Assembly (NCBI RefSeq): GCF_004379255.2
Contig: NW_024598720.1
Location: forward strand, 1-64,000
DNA length: 64,000 nt
Direction: 5' to 3'
Source: Salvia splendens
Lineage: Eukaryota > Streptophyta > Magnoliopsida > Lamiales > Lamiaceae
In this document: one piece after another, positions 1 to 12,200 of the stretch
How the letters are laid out: each line of letters opens with the position of its first letter
Position numbering within the stretch: the stretch's first letter is position 1
Notes under the pieces: model-generated
Database searches by the model: none
The model's input: the letters and a program-made list of their open reading frames with translations, nothing else
What the model was told of the DNA's origin: nothing
Made by a program: the position numbers and the translations under genes

Positions 1-14
1 GGCTGGCCGAAACA

Positions 15-3000
15 ATGGGGCAACCGCCGGACCCCGACGAAAAGAGAGACACTCCGGCCCTAAATCCGGATCATTTGCCTGACATTGTTCCCGGGGATGA
101 GGAAGCTCGGGTCCTCTCCGATCAGCAAATGGTCTTCCGAGCTGGTGAGGCCGCTTCCCTTCAACGTCCGACCAAATCCATGGAACTAAAAATGGCTAAA
201 GCAAAGCTCAAAGCCCGGAAAAGTACGCCGGCGCCTCCTACCAAAGGCAATGGTCGTAAGAGATTTGTCCCGTCTCCGATGCCCGAGGACAAGCAACTAA
301 GGAAGAAGATAGACTTCGGTGAGGAGGAAGGACCTTCGGCCGGTAGTTCCAAATGCAAAGGATCCCTGTTCCCGGCGACTCCGTCCCTCGACTTGGGGGT
401 CTCTTTCAGGTTGGAGGACCCCGACTTGCCTCATAAGAAGGAAGAGGAAGTGGAGCATTGGAATGAATGTGAAGAAGAGTTCGATGCCCCCAACGGTAGA
501 ACCGTGCCGGAAGGAGGCGGCTCGCCGGAAACTGCTGCTCCCGCCGTCGAGCTTATGACCGTTTCCGGTGAAGTCCCCTCCCTCCACAATCCCCAGCCAA
601 GACTTGCTAGGTCACGTGAAGCACAAGCTGCCCCATGTGCTGTCCTTGCCCCATTGGAAGTGGAAAAGCAAAGCCTACCTAATCTGGAGGCTGGGACAAA
701 AGTGACTTTGAAAGCACTAATCCACCTTTCCTACCTAAGCCTCAGGTACAAAAGCAAACTTGCCTAAAATGATAGCAAGTACAAAAGCCCCCTTGAGTGC
801 CCCCCCTCTTTCCCCCCTAACATGGCACGAGTTGCATCGTTTGGATCCCCCCACCAGGAACCCAAACTAGATGAGATCCTTCATCTTGCAGGCGTTGGAC
901 TCGGTGGAAACGCTCGATGCAGGGCGGCGCAGCCTCTCCGTGCCGGAACCTACCGACGGCCAGTCACAAACCACCGGAGTTCCCCCAAAACTCTTCGGGA
1001 TGCATGCAAAGTGTCACACACACACCTTGGAATGGGCGTGGGGCATCTCTTGAGGACTTCCCCCTCTCAACGAGGACGAACTAGCAAGATCGAGCTACGT
1101 TTGAGGCCAGCCCGGAACAATTATTGTGTGGAGCTCGGCCAGCCGCGACCTAAGGCGAACCCTAACGCCAACCGAGAAAAGCTTATTATCGAGACAACGA
1201 ACAAGGCCACGCTAGTGCCGAGATGGGCGTATTGACAAGAGAAACACCAACACCAACGACACGCCAATGGATGATGCCGAGAAGATCCACACCGAGAATG
1301 AAGAGGCCGAGAAGGTCCACACCGAGAAAGGAAAAGCCGAACTGCCGAGAATGGAAAAGCCGAGAAGGGTACACAACGAAAACGATGGTGCCGAGAAGAC
1401 CCACACCGAGAATGGAAAAGCCGAACACAACAACCGAAGAGAAAAGGAAATACATCTAAGCCTCGGCGAATGCCGCAACACAAGGGCCAAATGAAGTTAC
1501 TCAACATGGGGGGGTAGAAGCTACCCCCGGGACCTCGGCGTGGCCCAAATCGATGGCGGACTTGCTTAAGGGTACTACCGTCGGCTCTGCGAGTAAACAC
1601 TACATGGGGGGGTGATGCACCTCAAGCCCCCCGCCGGCCGAAAACATGGCGGACATGCTTAAAAGGCTCGACTGACCCTAACGGCCCTCAAGCCTTTGAG
1701 CCGGATAAGCTTCAGAACATTGGATTCGCTTCAGTGTCCGATGGCATCCGGCCATCTACTTCTCCGGAGCGGAAACTCAAAAGCTTGCTGAGAGCATGGG
1801 ACACGCCATTGTGGGTAAGTTCTCTCACTCTATCCTACCTACTGCAAAATCCAAAAGACTCTCGATAATATTAAACTCTCCGTGTGGTGGATTCAGTTGG
1901 AAGTAGCATTAATGCTAAACATATTCTCATTCAATGCGAGGACTTGGCGGACTATGCCCGAATCCTTGAGCCCAAGGGGTACGCCCGTATGGCCATTGAC
2001 CGTCACCGATGAGGGTCTTCAAAATGGTCCCGGACTTGATGCTACTGCGAGTCCCCCATTGCGGCAATTTGGTGCAACCTAATTGGCCTCCCCATTCATC
2101 TTTTCGACCAATCCGCCTTTTCGCCATCGGCAAGCTTCTCTCGGCACTCCAATACAGATTGATCGAGCCACGGCAAACAAGAACTCGGCTTTCATTTCCC
2201 GAATTTTCGTCGATAGACATCACAAACCGCCTACCGAAGAGATAATCCTTGACCTGGTGGGCGAGAAACAACTTGCAGCGGGTCCGATGGGACAAGATAC
2301 CATCATATTGTCAAGAATGTAAACACGTCGGCCATGCAAGTGAGGTGTGCTATGCGACGGGCAAGAAGAGGCCGCCAAAGAGAACTACCACAACGGCCCG
2401 CCTAAACAGTCACAACCCGAGAGACAAACCGAGAAAGGGGAAGCAAGATACGGGGAAGAATGCCCCCAGCCCAATGAATGGAAACGTTATGGAAGAAGCA
2501 AGGCAAGGCCCGGAGATCTACCAACAATAACAAAACAAATGGGGAGGATAATCGGTGGTACTTCCTGGGAGGGACCGAACTCGAAAATGCCGGGCTCAAG
2601 GCCGGACTCTAAAATGCCGGACTCAGCTTTGGGGGGGAGCGGACGAGCTCCGGAACTCAAATGCCGGCTCAAGCCGGGACCGAGGTTGGGAAGTCCCCAC
2701 CGAACTGGGGGAACCCATTGCATCCCACCTCCGAACCACCATCACCACCACGTGGGAACATGACGTGGAGTGGGGCTCCCCTAATGTGAGGAGCTCGTCT
2801 CACCAGCTCTTCGAGGGAATCCGAGAGGAGGCTCGCCAGCCATCTTGACAAGGGGCGTGGGTTCTTCTCGGCAAAGAACCACATGAGTACTAACCAATAT
2901 TACTCTCTCATGGCGAACGGAGGAATTTGATGTGAGAATTGTGGGATGCGGACGAAGACCCCATGGAGTTGCACATGGGGGTCGAGAGGTTAGGAGGCAA

Positions 3001-3107
3001 CAGTTTCGGCCGACGATGCCAAGGAGGTCGCCCCGAACAAAGAGCAACACCGCACTGACTTCCAAGGAGGGCCTTCAGCCTCTTTGGGTACGCACCCTTC
3101 CTGTTAA
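15..3107 (+). pseudogene. LINE A ORF1 (nucleic-acid-binding protein), multiply frameshifted
   Basis: The start at 15 (MGQPPDPDEKRD) matches the start of the ORF1 of LINE C. The product should be the RNA-binding ORF1 protein that packages LINE RNA. Pieces are readable in several frames: a basic N-terminal stretch (KARKSTPAPPTKGNGRKRF, 213-270), a degraded DUF4283-like domain near 1690-2250, and a CCHC knuckle (CQECKHVGHASEVC, about 2310-2350). The reading frame changes many times, mostly through one-base indels. The stop TAA at 3105-3107 overlaps the ATG of ORF2 by one base (TAATG). The indel-heavy pattern could be true decay or sequence error; the sister copy C reads almost through the same region. 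Confidence 0.85.
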
Positions 3108-6100
3108 TGATGTCGTACAATTTCATGTTTTGGAACGTGAGGGGGATTGCGAATGCGCCCACTCAAAACGTTCTAAAAAGACTTATTGATTGTCATAATG
3201 TTTTATTTCTTGCAATAATGGAACCGCTCACACAACCGGACCCGGACCGATTCTCTAAGGCCTTGGGGCTGCCCTTCAATTGGTTCGAACACGAACGGGA
3301 AGATTTGGATGTTCGCGGAAGAGGGGGTCCACTTTTGATATTGAGAATGACTCGGAACAAATCCTTCACGGTTACCTCAAGTCCCACCGCCTTGCTAGGC
3401 CGGTGGCCATTTCAGCCGTGTACGCCAATGTACAAGGGCTGAACGACATCAATTATGGGACAAGATGAGAGAGATTGCCGGGCCTCTCGAGGGAACACCT
3501 TGGATCATCGGTGGCGATTCAACACCATTCTATCACACCAAGACAGAGTCGGAAGTGATACTAACCGCAAGCCGAGATGGTTGATTTTGCGGAGGCAACG
3601 GAAGACTGTAGGCTGCTTGATCCTGGATTTGATGGAGCGGCATTCACATGGGCCAAGAATGGCCTTTTTGAAAGGTTGGATAGAGTGCTTGTCAGTGAGG
3701 ATTGGACTAAGACCTTCGAGGCTACTCGGGTTACGAATCTCCCCCGGGTTGCCTCGGACCATGGACCAATTCTTGTCAGGTGCACGAAGATGAACACATC
3801 CGCTGGAGCCAAGGCATTCAGGTTCCAGAACATGTGGATCCGACATGAAGGATTCATGGCCGTAGTGCAAAAAGCATGGGAGGAACCCACGGGGGCGGGG
3901 TGGAATCCTAAACATTCAAATCAAGCAGGCCAGAGTTTAAAAGGCCCTTAAGGAGTGGAACAAAGAGGTCTTTGGGAACATCCATGCTAATCTAAAGGAA
4001 AAGGAGGAAGAAATTGCTCTGGCCCAATCTAATTCGAGGCAAGGCCGACTCCGGAGCACAGGACAGCGATCAACAAACACATTGCCGAGTACATCCTTTT
4101 GCCTGAGAATGGAAGAAGATTTTTGGCGACAGAAGGCAGCTTTGAGGTGGCTTGCCGAGGGAGACAAAAATACCCGGTTCTATCAAAGCTGGGTGAAACA
4201 AAAGAGGGTCCGTCTTCGCATCCATTCAATTCGTGTCAATGGGCAGGAGCTCACCGAGGAAGCCGAGATTAAAAAGTCCGCAGTGGAGTTCTTCCAAACA
4301 ACTCCTTGCCCCCAACAATCCGACACTTGAAGACCCAGACCTCGACCTAATCCAGCAGGTCCATTCAGCCGAGCAGTTCGTTGACATCGCAGATGCTCCA
4401 AGTGCGGACGAGGTTCAGGAGTGCCACCTTTTGCATTTCCGAGATAGTGCCACCCGGACCTGATGGCTTCTCGGCCACCTTCTATCAAGCCTGCTGGTCC
4501 ATTGTGGGGCCGGAGGTAGTGGAAGCAATCAGACAGTTCTTCAGAGGGGCCTTCCTGCCAAGGAGCATCACGGCCACAAGCATTGTCCTTATCCCAACGA
4601 AGGCATCGCCGGAGTCATGGACCGACTACCGACCCATCAGTCTCTGCAATGTCCTTAAACAAGATCATTACCAAGGTACTCAACCTCTCGACTCTCTCCT
4701 TTCCTCCCACAGCGTCATCTCCCCAAACCAAAGTGGTTTTGTCAAAGGTCGGCTCCTTACGACAACGCACTTCTGGCTCAAGAAATGTTCCATGAGCTTG
4801 CTAGATGCTCCCCAGCGCCTAATGTAGCAGTAAAGATTGACATGGCTAAAGCCTATGATAGGGTCCAATGGCCCTTCCTCTTCAAAGTTTTACGCCGTAT
4901 GGGATTCCCGGATTCATGGATTTCACTTATGGAGAGGTGTATTGGGTATTGCTGGTTCTCGGTCCTTGTTAACGGGGCACCCGCGGGCTTCTTATGATCA
5001 ACTCGCGGACTTCGGCAAGGAGATCCGATCTCCCCCGCTCTGTTCGTGATCGCTGCGGAATACCTGTCCCGAGCATTAGATAAGCTCATCCTCGGCCAAA
5101 AGGACATGACGTACAAAGCCTCCCGGAGATGCATGGAGATCAGCCATCTAGCCTATGCGGACGACATTATCATCTTCACCCAAGCGGCGGCAAATCCTAT
5201 GCGCCGGCTAAGAGCTTGTCTTGAAAAGTATGAAAGAGTCTCCGGCCAACAAGTCAGCCTTGCTAAGAGTAATTTCTATATTGCCGAGGCCCATGAGCAT
5301 TGGGCAAACTCGATCCAAGCGGAAGGGGGGCTTCACTAGAGGGGTTTTTCCCTTTCCTCTACCTCGGAGTTCCTATCTATCGTGGTGTCAAACGCACGGA
5401 CATGTTCCTCTTTCTACGAGAAAAGATTGCAAGAAGGATCTCAGGATGGGCACACCGTCACCTATCCTTTGGAGGAAGGCTCACGTTGATTAAGAGCACC
5501 CTTGAAGCGATCCCCTTACACATCTTCCAAGCCGTCGAGCCCACGGCCGGTACCCTTAAGCAACTTGATCAACAAATGGCCCGATTCTTTTGGGGGTCTA
5601 CGAATGAGAAGAAGCGAACCCATTGGATTGGTTGGGAACAAATGTGTCGGCCCACTGATGAAGGAGGCCTTGGGATCCGGAAAACTATGGAGGTCCTCCG
5701 CGCCTTCAACATCAAACTTTGGTGGCGCTTTCGGGAGCAAAACTCCCTTTGGGCAAGATACATGATGGCAAAATATTGCACCAACTCCACACCGCTCACC
5801 TTGAGACTGCCGAGCAGGAGTAGCCCTACGTGGAGAAGGCTCTCAAGAGCATGGCCCCTCGCACAACCGCACATGAGATGGCTAGTGGGACAAGGGGACA
5901 TCTACTTCTGGGATGACATTTGGCTTGGCAATAGCCCTCTGAGGGAATTTAGTCTGATGATAGGGGAAGACCAACCACCCGGGTTTCGGAGTTCATTACT
6001 AATGGGGGTTGGGATGTGCCCAAGCTTCAGCTTCTTCACAATCAGGCCGGCCTCCCTCAGCATGTTATCGATGGCATCATTAATACACCGATCCTCCATT

Positions 6101-7278
6101 ATGAACAGGATATCCCGAGGTGGAACCTCTCTAAACATGGGGAATTCACGGTGGCTTCGACATGGGACACACTTCGAGGGCGAAACCCGATCATCCATGG
6201 TTTGGGGGACGTTTGGAAGGCAGGCCTCACCAACTCAATAGCCATCTTTATCTGGAGGCTTCTCTCCAATCGGGTGCCGGTTGACACGAAGCTTCAGTGG
6301 CGGGAGATTGAGCTAGCCTCTAAGTGCCAATGCTGCCCCCACCGACCGAATACCGAATCCCTCCAACACCTCTTCATCCAGGGACATGGAGCTCGCAGAG
6401 TTTGGAGTGAGTTTGACGGTTGGTTCACAGGCCCGTCCCCCCGCATCCATATCAATGATACAATCCCTACGAGAATCGATGTGTGGGCGCGAAGGTACCA
6501 ACAGCCGAACAAGAAACATCTTAGCCGAGCCACTCCATACCTCATTCTGTGGTTTATCTGGTCGGAGAGAAACAGGAGTCGCCACCAAGGCACACAGTTT
6601 AAACCACAAAACGTGGTATGGCAGGTCCACATGTTCATTCGGAATGCTATGTCCAATGGAAGCTTGAAGCCGAAACATTGGAAGGGAGTTATACTTGGAA
6701 TCAACATTCCTCAAGCGGCGGCAATCAGGGCGCTACCCCTAGCCATGGCAATCAAATGGAACCCCCCGGACCAGCCGTGGATAAAGCTCAACACAGATGG
6801 CTCCTACAATGAAGCGAACGGTAGAACAGGGGCTGGAGGGATTATTCGAGACCACTTGGGTAAGATGCTCGTCGCCTTCAGCACACCCCTAGAAGCACAC
6901 TCGGCGTTAGAGGCGGAGCTGTTGGCCATGCTCCACGGGCTAAATATAGCCAAAGAACTCGCCCTACCAATCTGGATTGAGTCCGATGCAGAGCAAGCAA
7001 TCAAATTGGTCAATGGGACAGGATGGGGCCCGGCACTCGCCCGGCAAGCGGTGGCGCAACTAACCCTTCATAAACGCCAACTCAAATTCCGAGCCACCTT
7101 CATACACAGGGAGGGGAACAAAGCGGCGGATTTCCTTGCGAAAATGGGGCTAGTCCAAGACAGTGGTCTACGAATGCACTACAACTCAGCACCGAGAGAA
7201 CTGTTGGACTTGGTTAGATTGGACGAGATGGGAGTGTCGCACATCCGATACCTTGACGGGAACGGGCATCAAAGTTGA
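3107..7278 (+). pseudogene. LINE A ORF2 (endonuclease, reverse transcriptase, RNase H), frameshifted
   Basis: ORF2 supplies target nicking and reverse transcription. The N-terminus reads MMSYNFMFWNVRGIAN, typical of the endonuclease/exonuclease/phosphatase fold; the acidic site motif survives as GGDSTP-like text around 3510 and SDHGPILVRC near 3760. The reverse transcriptase contains GPDGF (about 4458) and AYADDIIIF (about 5150). The region 5300-7278 reads through zf-RVT (CQCCPHRPNTESLQHLF, about 6330) and RNase H (NTDGSYNEANG at 6790, IWIESDAEQ at 6970, HREGNKAAD at 7105). At least eight frame changes lie before 5330 and one more near 6000-6240. The final stop is at 7276-7278. Confidence 0.88.
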
Positions 7279-7493
7279 TAATGAGACGATGGGAGACAAT
7301 AGTGACTAGCTTTTTGGTTAATTGTATTTTGGAAAAGAGTATGATGAGGTCCGAACCTTGTGGGATTGGACCGCATACTACTCTTGATTTGTTACGGCAC
7401 ACCACTTTTGGGTGTGGCCACGCCTTGTAATTACCGCCTTTGGAATTATAGGGATGAGGGACCCACGAACCCTCCACCGTAGAGGTGTTTGAT
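7279..7493 (+). promoter_or_regulatory. LINE A 3' UTR with three RNA hairpins
   Basis: No coding sequence is present. Three foldable segments stand out. An imperfect palindrome at 7337-7383 pairs GAGTA.GATGAGGTCC with GGACCGCATACTACTC. A hairpin at 7398-7416 pairs CACACC with GGTGTG around the loop ACTTTTG. A terminal hairpin at 7475-7487 pairs CACC with GGTG six bases before the poly(A). The same elements, with altered stems, recur in the other LINE 3' ends and partly in the ORF1-only elements. Plant L1s that require a 3' hairpin for reverse transcription have been described, so a recognition role is plausible but inferred. Confidence 0.7.
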
Positions 7494-7516
7494 AAAAAAA
7501 AAAAAAAAAAAAAAAA

Positions 7517-7646
7517 GTGGAGACCATTTTGATATACTTGCCCAGCTGCAAGATGATCTTGGTGGATTTTCCATTGGATTTCAATACTGTGGAAACCATT
7601 TTGATATACTTGCCCAGTTGCAAGATGATCTCGGTGGATTTTCCAT
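7517..7646 (+). repeat. Imperfect direct duplication (72 + 58 bp)
   Basis: Unit 1 is 7517-7588 and unit 2 is 7589-7646; unit 2 matches the first 58 bases of unit 1 with about three substitutions (for example GTGGAGACC versus GTGGAAACC). It directly follows the poly(A) of LINE A, so the first unit begins at the insertion junction. It has no coding potential that I trust. Confidence 0.85.
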
Positions 7647-7708
7647 ACGTTATTTACTTATCATCATATCTCTTCATTCATATTTCTTATTCAAATAACG
7701 GAATAATT
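7647..7708. other. Short AT-rich spacer
   Basis: This is 62 bp of AT-rich sequence between the tandem duplication and the left edge of the segmental duplication. I see no feature in it. Confidence 0.6.
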
Positions 7709-7937
7709 AATCCGGCCGAAGGAGAAGGCGCCACTCGAGAGGGAGTGGGGGCGAGTGATTCGGTGTCTGACTCGATAGCCAGCCTTGTAGAGGGTGGGGG
7801 TGTTCGGGATGAAGGTTGACCGACGTAAAGAGGATTGGTCGGCGGAAGAGGAGCTGTGGGTTTGTTGTTGAAGGTGGGGGGATTGTTAGAGAGAAGGAGG
7901 AGCGTCTCTCTCTAAAGGATAAGCGGCTTTTCCATCG
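7709..7937 (-). mobile_element. Duplicated 5' UTR remnant of LINE H
   Basis: This matches 61388-61607, which lies just upstream of the ORF1 ATG of LINE H (ATG at 61383). The conserved 5'-terminal motif (on the minus strand AGAGAGAGACGCTC then CCTTCTCTCTA) is at about 7896-7917. No coding sequence is present. The remnant ends near 7937, where sequence of the ORF1-only element F' resumes. Confidence 0.8.
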
Positions 7938-8254
7938 AGGACCTTGACCCAGGAGAGAGTGTCCCTTGCGGAGGTATCCCTATTGCAGGCCTTAATTAGG
8001 AGATGTACTAATGTTTGGGGATGCAAAGGATGCATCAAAAATTGTAATTGGGTTTTTGAGAGTATATAGATGACCACTCTAGTCGTTAGGGAGGCCCTCG
8101 TTGTATTCTAATTTGTCATGGTGAGTCGTCACTTTTGGACGACTCGGTGTTTGTTTGGTGGTTGCAAATGGTTTTTGGTAATGCACAGGCGTGGGTCCCC
8201 CTCAACCCTCCACCCCTTGGGGTGTTTTTTTTTTTTAAAAAAAAAGAGAAACAT
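7938..8254 (+). mobile_element. 3' end of ORF1-only element F' (duplicate of F)
   Basis: The first 60 bp encode the last residues of the ORF1-only protein (EDLDPGE.VPCGGIPIAGLN, then stop). The 3' UTR that follows matches that of M1 (22019-22254), with a perfect 8-bp hairpin GAGTCGTC/GACGACTC around ACTTTTG near 8124-8146 and the terminal hairpin CACCCCTTGGGGTG near 8211-8224. The tail is a run of T then A instead of TTTAT plus A. It corresponds to 61608-61920 in the other copy. Confidence 0.82.
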
Positions 8255-9009
8255 GCGTGGGTTAAAAAAAAGGAACCAGCCCCGACCATCCGGGTTAACG
8301 ACACAATTCCAGAAAGGCTCGAAGTTTGGTCACAAAGAATCCAGCAGCACGATACGAAACACCTTTGCTCTATCATGCCATACCTCATCTTTTGGTACAT
8401 CTGGGCGGAACGAAACAGGAGCCGACATCAGCAGGTACAATTCAAGCCTTTTAACGTGGTTTGGCAGGTTCAGATGTTCATCCGAAATCGCATGGCCAAT
8501 GGAACGATTAAGTAGAAGCATTGGAGGGTAGTTCGGTTGAGGACGAGCATACCGCAAAGTGTCGAGAATAGTAGGCTGAGGCCTCTTGCTATGCCGGTTA
8601 AATGGCACCCCCCGGATCAGCCTTGGATTAAACTGAATGCGGATGGTGCCTACAATGAGACAAGTGGAAAAGCCGGAGGGGGAGGGGTGGTGCGAGACCC
8701 CTCAGGTAAGTTGCTTGCAGCATTCGCAACTCCCCTGGAAGTATAGTTAGCCTTGGAAGTAGAACTCATGGCCATCTACCATGGTTTGGAACTGGCGAAG
8801 GAGTTCAGGAAACCAGTCTGGATTGAATAGGATTCTGAGCAAGCAGTCAAGTTGATCATGGGAACAGATTTGGGGTGGTCCGGCGCATGTCCGCCAAGCC
8901 ATGGCGCGGCTGGCAGTCGCTAGGCGACATCATAATATCCGAACATCTTTAATCCCACGGAAAGGGAATAAGGCAGCCGACCTCCTTGCCAAAGAGGTCC
9001 TTGAGCAGG

Positions 9010-9046
<37 letters not shown>

Positions 9047-9265
9047 CAAACACCTCTACGGTGGAGGGTTCGTGGGTCCCTCATCCCTATAATTCCAAAG
9101 GCGGTAATTACAAGGCGTGGCCACACCCAAAAGTGGTGTGCCGTAACAAATCAAGAGTAGTATGCGGTCCAATCCCACAAGGTTCGGACCTCATCATACT
9201 CTTTTCCAAAATACAATTAACCAAAAAGCTAGTCACTATTGTCTCCCATCGTCTCATTATCAACT

Positions 9266-12200
9266 TTAATGCCCGTTCCCGTCAAGGTATCGGATGTGCG
9301 ACACTCCCATCTCGTCCAATCTAACCAAGTCCAACAGTTCTCTCGGTGCTGAGTTGTAGTGCATTCGTAGACCACTGTCTTGGACTAGCCCCATTTTCGC
9401 AAGGAAATCCGCCGCTTTGTTCCCCTCCCTGTGTATGAAGGTGGCTCGGAATTTGAGTTGGCGTTTATGAAGGGTTAGTTGCGCCACCGCTTGCCGGGCG
9501 AGTGCCGGCCCCCATCCAGTCCCATTGACCAATTTGATTGCTTGCTCTGCATCGGACTCAATCCAGATTGGTAGGGCGAGTTCTTTGGCTATATTTAGCC
9601 CGTGGAGCATGGCCAACAGCTCCGCCTCTAACGCCGAGTGTGCTTCTAGGGGTGTGCTGAAGGCGACGAGCATCTTACCCAAGTGGTCTCGAATAATCCC
9701 TCCAGCCCCTGTTCTACCGTTCGCTTCATTGTAGGAGCCATCTGTGTTGAGCTTTATCCACGGCTGGTCCGGGGGGTTCCATTTGATTGCCATGGCTAGG
9801 GGTAGCGCCCTGATTGCCGCCGCTTGAGGAATGTTGATTCCAAGTTTAACTCCCTTCCAATGTTTCGGCTTCAAGCTTCCATTGGACATAGCATTCCGAA
9901 TGAACATGTGGACCTGCCATACCACGTTTTGTGGTTTAAACTGTGTGCCTTGGTGGCGACTCCTGTTTCTCTCCGACCAGATAACCACAGAATGAGGTAT
10001 GGAGTGGCTCGGCTAAGATGTTTCTTGTTCGGCTGTTGGTACCTTCGCGCCCACACTTCGATTCTCGTAGGGATTGTATCATTGATATGGATGCGGGGGA
10101 ACGGGCCTGTGAACCAACCGTCAAACTCACTCCATACTCTGCGAGCTCCATGTCCCTGGATGAAGAGGTGTTGGAGGGACTCGGTATTCGGTCGGTGGGG
10201 GCAGCATTGGCACTTAGAGGCTAGCTCAATCTCCCGCCACTGAAGCTTCGTGTCAACCGGCACCCGATTGGAGAGAAGCCTCCAGATAAAGATGGCTATT
10301 GAGTTGGTGAGGCCTGCCTTCCAAACGTCCCCCAACCCTTGGATGATCGGGTTTCGCCCTCGAAGTGTGTCCCATGTCGAAGCCACCGTGAATTCCCCAT
10401 GTTTAGAGAGGTTCCACCTCAGGATATCCTGTTCATCATGGAGGATCGGTGTATTAATGATGCCATCGATAACATGCTGAGGGAGGCCGGCCTGATTGTG
10501 AAGAAGCTGAAGCTTGGGCACATCCCAACCCCCGTTAGTAATGAACTCCGACACCCGGGTGGTTGGTCTTCCCCTATCATCAAGACTAAATTCCCTCAGA
10601 GGGCTATTGCCAAGCCAAATGTCATCCCAGAAGTAGATGTCCCCTTGTCCCACTAGCCATCTCATGTGCGGTTGTGCGAGGGGCCATGCTCTTGAGAGCC
10701 TTCTCCACGTAGGGCTACTCCTGCTCGGCAGTCTCAAGGTGAGCGGTGTGGAGTTGGTGCAATATTTTGCCATCATGTATCTTGCCCAAAGGGAGTTTTG
10801 CTCCCGAAAGCGCCACCAAAGTTTGATGTTGAAGGCGCGGAGGACCTCCATAGTTTTCCGGATCCCAAGGCCTCCTTCATCAGTGGGCCGACACATTTGT
10901 TCCCAACCAATCCAATGGGTCCGCTTCTTCTCATTCGTAGACCCCCAAAAGAATCGGGCCATTTGTTGATCAAGTTGCTTAAGGGTACCGGCCGTGGGCT
11001 CGACGGCTTGGAAGATGTGTAAGGGGATCGCTTCAAGGGTGCTCTTAATCAACGTAAGCCTTCCTCCAAAGGATAGGTGACGGTGTGCCCATCCTGAGAT
11101 CCTTCTTGCAATCTTTTCTCGTAGAAAGAGGAACATGTCCGTGCGTTTGACACCACGATAGATAGGTACTCCGAGGTAGAGGAAGGGGAAAACCCCTCTA
11201 GTGAAGCCCCCTTCTGCCTGGATCGAGTTTGCCCAATGCTCATGGGCCTCGGCAATATAGAAATTACTCTTAGCAAGGCTGACTTGTTGGCCGGAGACTC
11301 TTTCATACTTTTCAAGACAAGCTCTTAGCCGGCGCATAGGATTTGCCGCCGCTTGGGTGAAGATGATAATGTCGTCCGCATAGGCTAGATGGCTGATCTC
11401 CATGCATCTCCGGGAGGCTTTGTACGTCATGTCCTTTTGGCCGAGGATGAGCTTATCTAATGCTCGGGACAGGTATTCCGCAGCGATCACGAACAGAGCG
11501 GGGGGAGATCGGATCTCCTTGCCGAAGTCCACGAGTTGATCTAAAGAAGCCCGCGGGTGCCCCGTTAACAAGGACCGAGAACCAGCAATACCCAATACAC
11601 CTCTCCATAAGTGAAATCCATGAATCCGGGAATCCCATACGGCGTAAAACTTTGAAGAGGAAGGGCCATTGGACCCTATCATAGGCTTTAGCCATGTCAA
11701 TCTTTACTGCCACATTAGGCGCTGGGGAGCATCTAGCAAGCTCATGGAACATTTCTTGAGCCAGAAGTGCGTTGTCGTTAAGGAGCCGACCTTTGACAAA
11801 ACCACTTTGGTTTGGGGAGATGACCTGTGGGAGGAAAGGAGAGAGTCGAGAGGTGAGTACCTTGGTAATGATCTTGTTTAAAACATTGCAGAGACTGATG
11901 GGTCGGTAGTCGGTCCATGACTCCGGCGATGCCTTCTTTGGGATAAGGACAATGCTTGTGGCCGTGATGCTCCTTGGCAGGAAGGCCCCTCTGAAGAACT
12001 GTCTGATTGCTTCCACTACCTCCGGCCCCACAATGGACCAGCAGGCTTGATAGAAGGTGGCCGAGAAGCCATCAGGTCCGGGTGCACTATCTCCGGAAAT
12101 GCAAAAGGTGGCACTCCTGACCTCGTCCGCACTTGGAGCATCTGCGATGTCAACGAACTGCTCGGCTGAGTGGACCTGCTGGATTAGGTCGAGGTCTGGG

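Larger units (their letters stand above)
1..7516 (+). mobile_element. LINE A: L1-type non-LTR retrotransposon, 5' end outside window
   Basis: The order is ORF1, ORF2, a 215-bp 3' UTR and a 23-bp poly(A) tract at 7494-7516, which is diagnostic of a non-LTR retrotransposon. The element is a near-identical inverted copy of LINE C (9015-16882): position 1 here matches about 16560 there, so roughly 300 bp of 5' UTR lie left of the window. ORF1 and the first half of ORF2 are cut by many single-base indels, whereas 5300-7278 is almost open. The 5' flank is missing, so no target-site duplication can be tested. Confidence 0.93.

Noticed and set aside
6790..7278. RNase H domain in ORF2 as a novel fusion
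   Set aside because: An archaeal-like RNase H at the C-terminus of ORF2 is already known in plant L1 elements. All LINEs here have it.
7709..9014. CRISPR array or other regularly spaced repeats
   Set aside because: Repeats here are unequal, few and explained by duplicated LINE ends; the DNA is eukaryotic.
9021..9092. Open frames with long phenylalanine or lysine runs next to poly(T)/poly(A) tracts
   Set aside because: They are translations of retrotransposon tails and not proteins. The same applies near 8118-8515, 22120-22531 and 40981-41109.
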